Below, piece by piece: positions 54,352-62,681 of a stretch of DNA of 64,000 nucleotides. How positions within the stretch are numbered: the stretch's first letter is position 1; every line of letters begins with the position of its first letter. This DNA comes from Rhodanobacter sp. FDAARGOS 1247. Lineage in GTDB: Bacteria > Pseudomonadota > Gammaproteobacteria > Xanthomonadales > Rhodanobacteraceae. A model generated the notes under the pieces. The model did not search any database. It was not told the DNA's origin and saw only the letters and a program-made list of their open reading frames with translations. Where the stretch lies: assembly GCF_016889805.1 (NCBI RefSeq), contig NZ_CP069535.1, positions 868,001-932,000 on the forward strand, in the 5' to 3' direction. Both the position numbers and the translations under genes were made by a program.

Positions 54352-55019
54352 CGGTCCTCGCCCAGCTGGATCTTCAGCGCAGCCAGACGCTCATCGATAC
54401 GCTGCTTGCGCTGCATATCAGCGATTTCCTTGAGTTTCATCGCATCCCCCTGTGCGGCGGCAAAGCCTACCACGCCGGTTTCCCGCGCCATGATCCGGTC
54501 GAACGCGTTTTCGGCGCGGGCCGCGCGATTTTCGCGGCCGCCATGGTCGGGTGCCTGTCCCGGCGCATTTTCCTGGCGGCGCGAGGCGAGGAATTCGCGC
54601 AGGATGGTCTCGCGCTCCTGCTTGCGCGCCATCAGCGCACGCAGGTAGCCCTCGCACTCTGCGGCGCGTTCGCGCTGCGTCTCCAGGTTCTGCTGCAACA
54701 CCGGCAACTGGTCCTCGATCAGGGTCTGCCGCTCCAGGCAGGCCGCGGCCAGATCGTCACGTTGCTGCTGGACGGCCAGTTCGGCGCGGGCGGCCAGTTC
54801 CTCGTGCTCGCCGGTGAGCTTGCCCATGCGGGTCGCCAGCTGGTGCTTGGCCGCCTCGATGCGGCCGAGTTCGACGCGCACTTCGCCGAGCACCTGTTCG
54901 ATCTCGCGCAACACCTGGTTGAGGGTGGCCTCGGGTGCCAGGCCTTCGACCCGGTCGAGCAGCGCGTGCGCGCTGCCACTGATCAGACGGACAACGCGAT
55001 CCTGCAATGAATCGGTCAT
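54348..55019 (-). CDS. PspA/IM30-like coiled-coil protein
   Basis: Protein of 223 residues, starting MTDSLQDRVVRLISGSAHALLDRVEGLAPEA. The body is a long heptad coiled coil (about 40-140) with QLATRMGKLTGEHEELAARAELAVQQQRDDLA and ERAAECEGYLRALMARKQERETIL. This fits the PspA/Vipp1 (ESCRT-III-like) plan, though the amphipathic helix is atypical, so the family call is moderate. Such proteins bind and stabilise stressed membranes. Upstream in-frame codons to 55301 overlap the RHH-like gene and are rejected. Confidence 0.75.
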   Translation of the reverse strand: MTDSLQDRVVRLISGSAHALLDRVEGLAPEATLNQVLREIEQVLGEVRVELGRIEAAKHQLATRMGKLTGEHEELAARAELAVQQQRDDLAAACLERQTLIEDQLPVLQQNLETQRERAAECEGYLRALMARKQERETILREFLASRRQENAPGQAPDHGGRENRAARAENAFDRIMARETGVVGFAAAQGDAMKLKEIADMQRKQRIDERLAALKIQLGEDR

Positions 55020-55060
55020 GGCTTTCTCCTTGCGTTCCAGGTGAGATGAAGGACGAGCAG

Positions 55061-55564
55061 TCAGGCGGCCTGGCGGGCGACGCGGACGGCGTCGACCAGC
55101 GCGGCGAGTTTCGGCAACTGCCGGTCGATCGCCACGCTGTCGTAAGCGGGAACATCGGGCGCCACGCCCAGCCTCAGCAGCGCGCTGATCAAGGCGGTAC
55201 TGCGTTGCAGCAGCTGGTCCTCGATCTTGCGCGCGCGTTCGGGCGAGGCATCGGCATCGATCTGTTCGGAGGCCAGCAGGGCCATCAGTTGCGGCACCCA
55301 TTCCAGCATCGTCGCGACGATTTCGGAGCGCTGCTCCCGGCGGTGCTCGAACCCGGCCACACCACGGGCGAACGGCTGTACCAGTTCGCGCAGCCAGCCC
55401 AGGGTCAACTCATAGGAGTCGCTGCCATCGAGTTGGCGCCGATAGCGCTGGATGATGGCGCGCAGCTTGTCCGAGGGCGTGCTGGTACCGGGCACGTCCA
55501 GCCCGGTCAGCCACTCGAAGTCTTCCTGCGGAACCCGTACCGAAAGGGGAATCGAGATCGACAT
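55061..55564 (-). CDS. Putative ribbon-helix-helix-type protein; likely operon regulator
   Basis: Protein of 167 residues from ATG 55564 (MSISIPLSVRVPQEDFEWLTGL). The start IPLSVRVPQEDFEWL followed by SDKLRAIIQRYRRQ looks like an RHH strand plus two helices. The rest (about 50-165) is helical and likely mediates oligomerisation or contact with the PspA-like protein. An upstream ATG at 55603 would translate the operator-like dyad and is rejected. No named family beyond RHH-like; an unrelated helical fold is possible. It heads the four-gene operon. Confidence 0.6.
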   Translation of the reverse strand: MSISIPLSVRVPQEDFEWLTGLDVPGTSTPSDKLRAIIQRYRRQLDGSDSYELTLGWLRELVQPFARGVAGFEHRREQRSEIVATMLEWVPQLMALLASEQIDADASPERARKIEDQLLQRSTALISALLRLGVAPDVPAYDSVAIDRQLPKLAALVDAVRVARQAA

Positions 55565-55579
55565 GGTCTGAATACCTTC

Positions 55580-55605
55580 GTATGCAATCGTATACACATG
55601 CATAC
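55580..55605. promoter_or_regulatory. 26-bp symmetric operator-like dyad before the RHH-PspA-YqiJ-flotillin operon
   Basis: GTATGCA (55580-55586) and TGCATAC (55599-55605) are perfect inverted arms. The 6-bp palindrome GTATAC (55590-55595) sits exactly at the centre. It lies 16-41 bases upstream of the RHH-like ATG. Repeated GTAT/ATAC words suit an RHH dimer-of-dimers. Autoregulation is an inference. Confidence 0.6.
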
Positions 55606-55771
55606 TGCTCCTGCCCGCGGGGCTTGTAAAGAGGAAGTGCGGCGAACAGGCGACGATGCCGGCCTGGCTCCCGGATCAGGTCGCCTCCACGCCGCTGGAC
55701 GACTTCACGCCATGTTCGTCATGCTCGCCGTCCGGCATGCCCGGCCACTATCCCCACGAAGGAGTCCTCCC

Positions 55772-56746
55772 ATGCAATACCGCCGCCTCGGCACGTCCGG
55801 CCTGCAACTTTCCGCGCTGTCGTTCGGCGCCTGGGTCACCTTCGGCAAGCAGGTGGGGCGCGGGGAGGCGCGGGAGCTGCTGGCGCTGGCGCACGATCGC
55901 GGGGTGAATTTCTTCGACAACGCGGAGACCTACAACAACGGCGTGGCCGAGCAGGTGATGGGCGACGTGCTGGCGGACCTGCGCTTTCCACGCGACAGCT
56001 ATTGCGTGTCCAGCAAGGTGTTCTTCGGCGCGGTGGACAAGCCGCTGCCGACCCAGCGCGGGCTGTCGCGCAAGCACGTGATGGAAGCCTGCACGCAGGC
56101 GCTGCAGCGCTTGCGCGTGGATTACCTGGATCTGTACTTCTGCCACCGCCCCGATCCGGAGTCGCCGATCGCCGAGACGGTGATGGCGATGGACACGCTG
56201 GTGCGCCAGGGCAAGGTGCTGTACTGGGGCACCAGCGAATGGCCGGCCGAGGCGATCCACGAGGCGCACCGGATCGCCCGCGAGAACCATCTATACGCTC
56301 CGGTGATGGAGCAGCCGCAATACAACCTGCTGCACCGCGAGCGGGTGGAAGAGGAGTACGCGCCGCTGTACGCGGCGTACGGCATGGGCACCACGATCTG
56401 GTCGCCGCTGGGCTCGGGCCTGCTCAGCGGCAAGTACAACGATGGCGTGCCGGCGGACTCGCGCCTGGCGCAGCCGGATTACGCGTGGTTGCGCGAAAGC
56501 GTGCTGGGCAAGGGTGACGAGCGGCTGCGCAAGGTGCGCGCCCTGCAGCCGATCGCCGATGAGCTGGGTTGCAGCCTGGCGCAACTGTCGATCGCCTGGT
56601 GCCTGCTCAATCCGCACGTGTCCACGGTGATGCTGGGCGCCAGCCGGCGTGAGCAGCTGGAACAGAATCTGGGCGCGCTGGAGGTGTTGCCGAAGCTGGA
56701 CGCAACGCTGGCACAGCGGATCAGGACGATCGTCGAAGCCGCCTGA
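55772..56746 (+). CDS. Aldo/keto reductase, voltage-gated K+ channel beta-subunit type
   Basis: Protein of 324 residues, MQYRRLGTSGLQLSALSFGAWVTFG, preceded by AAGGAG. The catalytic tetrad is D49 (NFFDNAE), Y54 (ETYNNG), K82 (VSSKVFF) and H125 (YFCHRPDP). It resembles Kv-beta/YghZ-type reductases that use NADPH on small aldehydes or methylglyoxal. It stands alone between the PspA operon and the hemP promoter. The large in-frame upstream extension is noncoding. Confidence 0.92.
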   Translation: MQYRRLGTSGLQLSALSFGAWVTFGKQVGRGEARELLALAHDRGVNFFDNAETYNNGVAEQVMGDVLADLRFPRDSYCVSSKVFFGAVDKPLPTQRGLSRKHVMEACTQALQRLRVDYLDLYFCHRPDPESPIAETVMAMDTLVRQGKVLYWGTSEWPAEAIHEAHRIARENHLYAPVMEQPQYNLLHRERVEEEYAPLYAAYGMGTTIWSPLGSGLLSGKYNDGVPADSRLAQPDYAWLRESVLGKGDERLRKVRALQPIADELGCSLAQLSIAWCLLNPHVSTVMLGASRREQLEQNLGALEVLPKLDATLAQRIRTIVEAA

Positions 56747-56769
56747 ACGCACGCGGGCGGGCGGGGCGG

Positions 56770-56797
56770 TTGACAGGTTAATGAGAATCATTATCAT
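56770..56797 (+). promoter_or_regulatory. hemP promoter overlapped by a Fur box
   Basis: TTGACA (56770-56775) and TATCAT (56792-56797) are 16 bases apart. The 19-bp stretch 56777-56795, GTTAATGAGAATCATTATC, matches the Fur consensus at 17 of 19 positions. Iron-loaded Fur would block the promoter, so hemP is predicted to be iron-repressed. Confidence 0.85.
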
Positions 56798-56830
56798 CAA
56801 AGCCGTCATCCTTCTTTCGTGGATCTGCCC

Positions 56831-57037
56831 ATGTCCGTCCCGTCACTGAGCCACTCCATGCCGTCCCGGTCGATCCAGCGACCGGTATTGGCGTTGCCCG
56901 CCACGTCGCCGGTGGCTGCGCGGCGTGTTTCCAGCCACACGCTGCTGGAAGGCGAGCGCGAGCTGGTGATCCAGCACCAGGGCAGCGAGTACCACCTGCG
57001 CCTCACCCGCAACGACAAGCTGATCCTGACCAAATAG
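56831..57037 (+). CDS. hemP: Hemin uptake protein HemP
   Basis: Protein of 68 residues from ATG 56831 (GTG 56819 would add four residues). The conserved C-terminus ELVIQHQGSEYHLRLTRNDKLILTK is the HemP signature; the N-terminal 30 residues are Pro/Ser-rich and variable. HemP acts as a regulator or helper of heme uptake receptor genes in several proteobacteria. It is under the Fur-box promoter and is followed 100 bp later by an unknown gene, probably in the same transcript. Confidence 0.9.
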   Translation: MSVPSLSHSMPSRSIQRPVLALPATSPVAARRVSSHTLLEGERELVIQHQGSEYHLRLTRNDKLILTK

Positions 57038-57137
57038 CCCTGCGTCGTCCGCGTCCGGGTGGGCGGCGCCCATCTCCCCAGCCTCAGCCAGCGCGTCGCT
57101 TGCGGCGCCCGCCGGGCCATTCCGCCCGAGGTGATCG

Positions 57138-57719
57138 ATGTTCGTTCCGCCAGTCCATCGGTTGCAGGATCTGCGGCGGGCCAGGCCGGCCCCGGCCATC
57201 CATTGGCGCTGCCTGCGCACGACGCCGGCGCAGCTGGTCGAGCGCCTGCCCGAACTGGGCAGCGTGCTTTATGTGCCGATGCGGCCCGACGGCACGCTGC
57301 TGCGCGAATGGCCCCGCGGCCTGCTGGTCGACATGATGCAGCTGGCGCCGCTGCTGCAGACCCGCAGCCTGGCCGCTGCCGGCACGATCACCAGCGAAGG
57401 TCCGCGCGAGTGGATCGAATGCCAGGATCGCGAAGGCCGCGGTTGTGCCCGCCTGCACCTGTTGCCGGACACCGACTACCTGGCGTGGGATCGATTGCTC
57501 GAGCACGGCCGGGCGGTGCCGGGAAATCGACCTTCGCGCCGGCTGCGCCAGCCGCGTCCGGTGTACGCGAAGGTGCTGCGCTTCCACGCCCGCAGGCTGG
57601 GCGGCCTCGTCGTGCTGGGCGCCGAACCGTGCCTGCCGATCTCGCCGCTGGGCCGGCAAGTCGCCGGCCAGATCGCACAGGCCGAGGCGGTGCCGCTGCA
57701 ACTGGCCAGCAGCGACTAG
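57138..57719 (+). CDS. Hypothetical protein, second gene after hemP
   Basis: Protein of 193 residues, MFVPPVHRLQDLRRARPAPAIHWRC, with GAGG six bases upstream. A basic, Pro/Arg-rich N-terminus leads to LVERLPELGSVLYVPMRPDGTLLREWP, which faintly recalls the heme-binding HemS/ChuX strand pattern, and then a helix-strand core (LLVDMMQLAPLLQTRSL, WIECQDREGRGCARLHLLPDTDYLAW). No signal peptide or membrane helix. It probably belongs to the iron/heme response, because it shares the hemP promoter region; its function is unknown. The gap 57720-57901 after it holds an AT-rich patch (57808-57831) that could be the promoter of the exporter. Confidence 0.65.
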   Translation: MFVPPVHRLQDLRRARPAPAIHWRCLRTTPAQLVERLPELGSVLYVPMRPDGTLLREWPRGLLVDMMQLAPLLQTRSLAAAGTITSEGPREWIECQDREGRGCARLHLLPDTDYLAWDRLLEHGRAVPGNRPSRRLRQPRPVYAKVLRFHARRLGGLVVLGAEPCLPISPLGRQVAGQIAQAEAVPLQLASSD

Positions 57720-57901
57720 CTCGCGAAAACCGCGGGTCCCGCATGTTCGTCCGACCGTCCGTCGAGTGTCCGCGGACACCGGAGGCAGCCGCGTGGTGTT
57801 GCAGAAGTCATTGAATAACTTCGAATATTTCCGCGTGCCGACGGTGGCACGCGGATTGCATCGACCTGCCTGCAACCGCGCTGTCCGCGGTCAGGAACGG
57901 C

Positions 57902-59176
57902 ATGATGATTCGCGACACTTCTGCGCAGGACAAACTGGTCCAGATCAAATCCCATCCCAAACGCCGGCTGATCCTGGCGGGCGCCGGCGTGCTGGTGCTG
58001 GCCCTGCTGGCCTGGCTGGCGCCAGGGATCAGCCGGATGTTCTCGGCCTCCGCGTCGGTGAGCAGTTCGCGGCTGGCGTTCGCCACCGTCGAACGCGGCC
58101 CGTTCGTGCGCGACATCGCCGCCGAGGGCAAGGTGGTCGCGGCGGTCAGCCCGACCCTGTACGCCACTTCCGGCGGCGCGGTCACGCTGAAGGTGCACGC
58201 CGGTGACACGGTGAAGATCGGCCAGGTGCTGGCGACCATCGTCAGCCCCGAGCTGACCAACAAGCTGGCGCAGGAACAGAGCAACGCCGACGCGATGGAA
58301 GTGGATTACCAGCGCGCGCAGATCGACGCGCGCAAGAAGCGCGGCGAACTGCAGAAGGCGTTCGACAACGGCAGGATCGACGAGCAGGCCGCCGAGCGCG
58401 ATCTCGACCGCAACCAGAAAGCGTTCGCCAAGGGTGCCGTGCCGGGGATGGACGTGGACCGCGCCAAGGACGCGCTGCAGAAGGCGAAGATCACCCTGCA
58501 GCATGCGCAGGCGGACTTGGGCATGGACAACGCCAGCCTCAACTTCGACATCCAGTCGAAGAAGCTTGCGCACGAGCGCCAGCTGCTGCTGGTGAAGGAC
58601 CTGCAGCGCCAGGTCGACGACCTCAACGTGAAGTCACCGGTGGACGGCCAGGTCGGCCAGCTGTTCATCGCCGAGCGCGCCACCGTGGCCAAGGATGCCC
58701 AGCTGCTCAGCGTGATCGACCTGTCCGCGCTGCAGGTGGAGATGCAGGTGCCGGAAAGCTTCGCCCGCGACCTCGGCATCGGCATGGCCGGCGAGATCAG
58801 CGGCAACGGCCACACCTGGAAGGGCCTGGTCAGCGCGATCTCGCCCGAAGTGGTCAACGGCCAGGTCGCCGCCCGCCTGCGCTTCGAGGGCGAGACGCCG
58901 AAGCAGCTGCGCCAGAACCAGCGCCTGTCGGTGCGCGTGCTGCTGGACAAGCGCGACAACGTGCTGACCGTGCAGCGCGGCTCCTTCGTCGACGAATCCG
59001 GCGGCAGCTACGCCTACCTGGTGCGCGACGGCATCGCCAAGAAAACCCCGATCCGCGTCGGTGCCTCCAGCATCGACAAGGTGGAGATCCTCGAAGGCCT
59101 GAAGGAAGGCGACCGCATCGTGATCTCCGGCACCGACAGCTTCAAGAGCGCGGCCACGGTCGCGATAAGCAACTGA
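57902..59176 (+). CDS. Periplasmic adaptor subunit (HlyD/MacA-like) of an ABC exporter
   Basis: Protein of 424 residues. One N-terminal membrane helix (about 22-44) is followed by lipoyl and beta-barrel segments flanking a coiled-coil hairpin (about 115-235). The C-terminal beta domain ends DSFKSAATVAIS. It links an inner-membrane permease to an outer-membrane channel. The ATPase and three permease genes follow. No TolC-type gene is in the window. ATG 57905 is an alternative start. Confidence 0.88.
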   Translation: MMIRDTSAQDKLVQIKSHPKRRLILAGAGVLVLALLAWLAPGISRMFSASASVSSSRLAFATVERGPFVRDIAAEGKVVAAVSPTLYATSGGAVTLKVHAGDTVKIGQVLATIVSPELTNKLAQEQSNADAMEVDYQRAQIDARKKRGELQKAFDNGRIDEQAAERDLDRNQKAFAKGAVPGMDVDRAKDALQKAKITLQHAQADLGMDNASLNFDIQSKKLAHERQLLLVKDLQRQVDDLNVKSPVDGQVGQLFIAERATVAKDAQLLSVIDLSALQVEMQVPESFARDLGIGMAGEISGNGHTWKGLVSAISPEVVNGQVAARLRFEGETPKQLRQNQRLSVRVLLDKRDNVLTVQRGSFVDESGGSYAYLVRDGIAKKTPIRVGASSIDKVEILEGLKEGDRIVISGTDSFKSAATVAISN

Positions 59177-59186
59177 CGATCATCTC

Positions 59187-59208
59187 CCTCCCCTGCGTGC
59201 AGGGGAGG
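59187..59208 (+). repeat. Palindrome CCTCCCCTGC-GT-GCAGGGGAGG before the ABC ATPase gene
   Basis: CCTCCCCTGC (59187-59196) and GCAGGGGAGG (59199-59208) are inverted with a 2-base spacer, a copy of the dispersed pyrimidine-rich repeat. It lies between the adaptor stop and the ATPase start. Confidence 0.6.
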
Positions 59209-59241
59209 GGCAAAACAACACCACCACCAAAGGACGTAACC

Positions 59242-59961
59242 ATGCTGAAGATGACCCACCTGTCCAAGGTCTACCGCACCGAAGTGGTGGAGACCTATGC
59301 GCTGCGCGATTTCAACATCGACGTGAAGGAGGGCGAGTTCGTCGCCGTCACCGGTCCGTCCGGCTCGGGCAAGACCACCTTCCTGACCATTGCCGGCCTG
59401 CTGGAAACCTTCACCGGTGGCGAGTACCACCTCGACGGCATCGAGGTGAGCAACCTCAACGACAACGCCCGTTCGAAGATCCGCAACGAGAAGATCGGCT
59501 TCATCTTCCAGGCGTTCAACCTGATCCCCGACCTCAACGTGTTCGACAACATCGAAGTGCCGCTGCGCTACCGCGGCATGAAGGCGGCCGAGCGCAAGCA
59601 GCGGATCATGGAGTCGCTGGAGCGCGTCGGCCTCGCCTCGCGCGCCAAGCACTACCCGGCCGAACTCTCCGGCGGCCAGCAGCAGCGCGTGGCGATCGCC
59701 CGTGCGCTGGCCGGCTCGCCGCGCCTGCTGCTGGCCGACGAACCGACCGGCAACCTGGACACCCAGATGGCCCGCGGCGTGCTCGAACTGCTCGAGGAAA
59801 TCCACCGCGACGGCGCCACCATCGTGATGGTCACGCACGACCCGGAGCTGGCCGCCCGTGCCCAGCGCAACGTGCACATCATCGACGGCCAGGTGGTCGA
59901 GCTGTCCGAGGACCCGCGCTTCCACACCGCGCACGCCGCCGCCGACGGGGCGCATGGCTGA
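59242..59961 (+). CDS. ABC transporter ATP-binding protein (MacB/LolD type)
   Basis: Protein of 239 residues. Walker [10 protein letters not shown] at 38-46, signature LSGGQQQRV near 141, Walker [13 protein letters not shown] near 163, and the switch His in VTHD. The Q-loop region [18 protein letters not shown] is typical of MacB/LolD ATPases. It powers the FtsX/MacB-type permeases encoded next. AAAGGACG is a good ribosome site. Confidence 0.95.
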   Translation: MLKMTHLSKVYRTEVVETYALRDFNIDVKEGEFVAVTGPSGSGKTTFLTIAGLLETFTGGEYHLDGIEVSNLNDNARSKIRNEKIGFIFQAFNLIPDLNVFDNIEVPLRYRGMKAAERKQRIMESLERVGLASRAKHYPAELSGGQQQRVAIARALAGSPRLLLADEPTGNLDTQMARGVLELLEEIHRDGATIVMVTHDPELAARAQRNVHIIDGQVVELSEDPRFHTAHAAADGAHG

Positions 59962-59967
59962 GAGGCA

Positions 59968-60060
59968 GGAAATGGGGAGTTGGGAACAGGGAGTCGTTGA
60001 GAGCAAGTGCTCGCGAGGCCGCCGCTTCCCACTCCCGATTCCCCATTCCCCATTCCCGGA
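59968..60060. repeat. GGGAAT-type inverted repeat before the first permease gene
   Basis: Left arm near 59968-59995 (AATGGGGAGTTGGGAACAGG core) and right arm near 60024-60060 (ATTCCCC units) are inverted. An inner GAGCA-AG-TGCTC hairpin sits at 60001-60012. Same family as the element at 3029-3114. Confidence 0.65.
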
Positions 60061-60068
60061 ACCCAAGC

Positions 60069-61382
60069 ATGTTCGCTTATTACCTTCAACTCGGCCTGCG
60101 CAGTTTGCGGCGCAACCCCATGCTCACGGCGCTGATGGTGATGGCGGTGGGCTTTGGCGTGGCCGCGTCGATGATCACCTGGTCGGTGTTCCGCGCGGTG
60201 TCGGGTGATCCGATCCCGGCCAAGTCCTCGCAGCTGTACACGGTGCTGATCGACAACCGCGGTCCGCAGTACAACGACAACGGCGAGCCGCCCGAGGCAC
60301 TCAACTACACCGACGCCACCACCGTGGTCGCGGCGCACAAGGCCACGCACCAGACGCTGTTCTTCAACGTGGCGCCGTCGGTGCTGCCCGAGGGCAACCA
60401 GAGCCTGCCGTTCATCGCCGACGGCTACGCCACCAATGCCGACTTCTTCAGCATGTTCGACGTGCCGTTCGAGTACGGCAGCGCCTGGCATGCCGGCGAC
60501 GACGACGGCCGCGCCGCCGTGGCGGTGATCAGCCACGAGCTCAACCAGCAGCTTTTCAACGGCGCCAACAGCGTGGGCCGCGAGATCACCATGGACCGGC
60601 ACAGCTACCGCATCGTCGGGGTGACCGCGCACTGGGATCCGAAGCCGCGCTTCTACGACCTGTTCAGCCATAACGCCTTCGGCGACCCGGTGCAGCTGTA
60701 CCTGCCGTTCACCCGCGCGATCGATGTGGCGATGGACACCTCCGGGCGCAACAACTGCGGCAGCAATACGGATTTCGGTGTCGGCCGCGAAGCCTGGCTG
60801 CACGGCGAATGCGTGTGGATCCCGGTGTGGGTGGAACTGGCCGATCCGGCCGCCGCGAACAGCTACCGCGAATTCCTGACCCACTATGCTGCCGATCAGC
60901 AACGCGCCGGCCGCTTCCACTGGGCGCCGAACGTGCGCCTGCGCGACGTCAATGACTGGCTCGACCACATGCACGTGGTGCCGCCGGAAAGCCGCATCTC
61001 GCTGATGGTGGCGCTGGGCTTCTTCGCGATCTGCCTGGTCAACACCATCGGCCTGCTGCTGGCGAAGTTCATGCGCCGCGCCGCCGAGATCGGCGTGCGC
61101 CGCGCATTGGGTGCGCCGCGGCGCGAGATCTACCACCAGTTCCTGATTGAGGCGGGCGCCGTGGGTCTGGCCGGTGGCGTGCTCGGCTTGCTGCTCACCG
61201 CACTGGGCATGTTCGGCGTCGGCCTGCTGTTCGAGCCGGAGATCGCCAGGCTTGCGCATCTCGACCTGTCGCTGGTGGCGATGACCCTGCTGGTGGCGAT
61301 CGCGGCCACCGTGCTGGCCGCGTTCTATCCCACCTGGCGCGCCGCGCAGGTGCAGCCGGCGTGGCAGCTGAAGAGCAATTGA
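60069..61382 (+). CDS. ABC transporter permease 1 (FtsX/MacB type)
   Basis: Protein of 437 residues, [22 protein letters not shown], then a large periplasmic MacB_PCD domain (about 45-300, with [20 protein letters not shown]). Three C-terminal membrane helices follow, carrying the FtsX motif [24 protein letters not shown]. It ends [15 protein letters not shown]. It is close in sequence and length to permease 3 (62682), so the two probably arose by duplication. Helix pattern is one N-terminal plus three C-terminal. Confidence 0.92.
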   Translation: MFAYYLQLGLRSLRRNPMLTALMVMAVGFGVAASMITWSVFRAVSGDPIPAKSSQLYTVLIDNRGPQYNDNGEPPEALNYTDATTVVAAHKATHQTLFFNVAPSVLPEGNQSLPFIADGYATNADFFSMFDVPFEYGSAWHAGDDDGRAAVAVISHELNQQLFNGANSVGREITMDRHSYRIVGVTAHWDPKPRFYDLFSHNAFGDPVQLYLPFTRAIDVAMDTSGRNNCGSNTDFGVGREAWLHGECVWIPVWVELADPAAANSYREFLTHYAADQQRAGRFHWAPNVRLRDVNDWLDHMHVVPPESRISLMVALGFFAICLVNTIGLLLAKFMRRAAEIGVRRALGAPRREIYHQFLIEAGAVGLAGGVLGLLLTALGMFGVGLLFEPEIARLAHLDLSLVAMTLLVAIAATVLAAFYPTWRAAQVQPAWQLKSN

Positions 61383-61387
61383 GGGCG

Positions 61388-62626
61388 ATGACGATGCAGA
61401 TCAAACCCATCCTCGCCGCGATGCGCCACCACAAGGCCGGCACCGTGCTGATCGCGCTGCAGATCGCGCTGACCCTGGCGATCGTCTGCAACGCGCTGTT
61501 CATCATCCAGCAGCGCATCGTGCGGATGTCGCGTCCCAGCGGAGTGAGCGAGAACAACCTGTTCGTGATCCGCAGCGACTGGGCCGACAAGTCCGACACG
61601 CAGCGCATCGACGCGCAGATGCAGGCTGATCTGATCGCCCTGCGCCAGCTCGGCAGCGTGCAGGACGCCGCCTCGACCAACAGCTTTCCGCTGCGTGGCA
61701 CCGGCTGGGACAATTTCATCAAGCTGCAGCCGGACCAGGTCAAGATGACCACCGACTCGGCGATCTTCTTTTCCGATGAACACACCCTGGCGACGCTGGG
61801 CACGCGCCTGATCGCGGGGCGCAATTTCACCGCCAGCGAAATCGCCGCGCAGAAACCCCGCGACGCGATGCATTCCGCCCAGGTGATCATCAGCAAGGAC
61901 CTGGCGCAGCGGTTGTTCCCGCAGGGATCGGCGCTGGGCAAGACCATCTATGTGTCGATGGGCCACACGCCATCCACGATCATCGGCATCACCGACACCT
62001 TGCAGGCGCACATGACCGGCAGCTGGGCCGGGCCGTATGCGTACAACGCGGTGCTGATCCCGGCGCGCCTGTTGAATGACTACACCTACTACCTGGTGCG
62101 GGCGAAGCCCGGCCAGCTCGACGCCGCGATGCGCGACGCGCCGAAGGCGCTGTTCGCGCAGAGCCGCATGCGCATCATCGACGCGAAGGACGGCGTGATG
62201 AGCTTTGCCCAGGTGCGCCAGCGCGCCTACGAGCGCGACGTCGGCATGGCGATCCTGATGGGCATCATCAGCGTGGTGCTGCTGGCGATCACCGCCGCGG
62301 GCATCGTGGGCCTGACCAGTTTCTGGGTCGGCCAGCGGCGCAAGCAGATCGGCGTGCGCCGCGCGCTGGGCGCCACCCGCGGCGACATCCTCAGCTACTT
62401 CCTCACCGAAAACCTGCTGATCGGGATCGGCGGCCTGCTGGCGGGTGCGGTGCTGGCGATCGGCATCAACCTGTGGATGGTGACCCAGTTCGAAATGGCG
62501 CGGTTGTCGCTGGCCTATGTGGTGGCCGGGGTGGTGGCGCTGCTGTTGCTTGGCCAGAGCGCGGTGCTGGCACCGGCGCTGCGTGCTTCGCGCGTGTCGC
62601 CGGTGGAGGCGACACGGAGCGTGTGA
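61388..62626 (+). CDS. ABC transporter permease 2 (FtsX/MacB type)
   Basis: Protein of 412 residues, starting [38 protein letters not shown]. The periplasmic domain is followed by the FtsX-like [27 protein letters not shown] block. It is a divergent paralogue of permeases 1 and 3. It starts six bases after permease 1. ATG 61394 is an alternative. Confidence 0.92.
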   Translation: MTMQIKPILAAMRHHKAGTVLIALQIALTLAIVCNALFIIQQRIVRMSRPSGVSENNLFVIRSDWADKSDTQRIDAQMQADLIALRQLGSVQDAASTNSFPLRGTGWDNFIKLQPDQVKMTTDSAIFFSDEHTLATLGTRLIAGRNFTASEIAAQKPRDAMHSAQVIISKDLAQRLFPQGSALGKTIYVSMGHTPSTIIGITDTLQAHMTGSWAGPYAYNAVLIPARLLNDYTYYLVRAKPGQLDAAMRDAPKALFAQSRMRIIDAKDGVMSFAQVRQRAYERDVGMAILMGIISVVLLAITAAGIVGLTSFWVGQRRKQIGVRRALGATRGDILSYFLTENLLIGIGGLLAGAVLAIGINLWMVTQFEMARLSLAYVVAGVVALLLLGQSAVLAPALRASRVSPVEATRSV

Positions 62627-62681
62627 GTTCTCATTTCCTCCCTGCAGGGCAGGGGAGAAGACAAACCTCGGAGTGAACGGA

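Noticed and set aside
55565..55603. Upstream start (ATG 55603) for the RHH-like gene
   Set aside because: The added 13 residues would be encoded by the symmetric operator-like dyad, and 55564 gives a typical RHH-like start.
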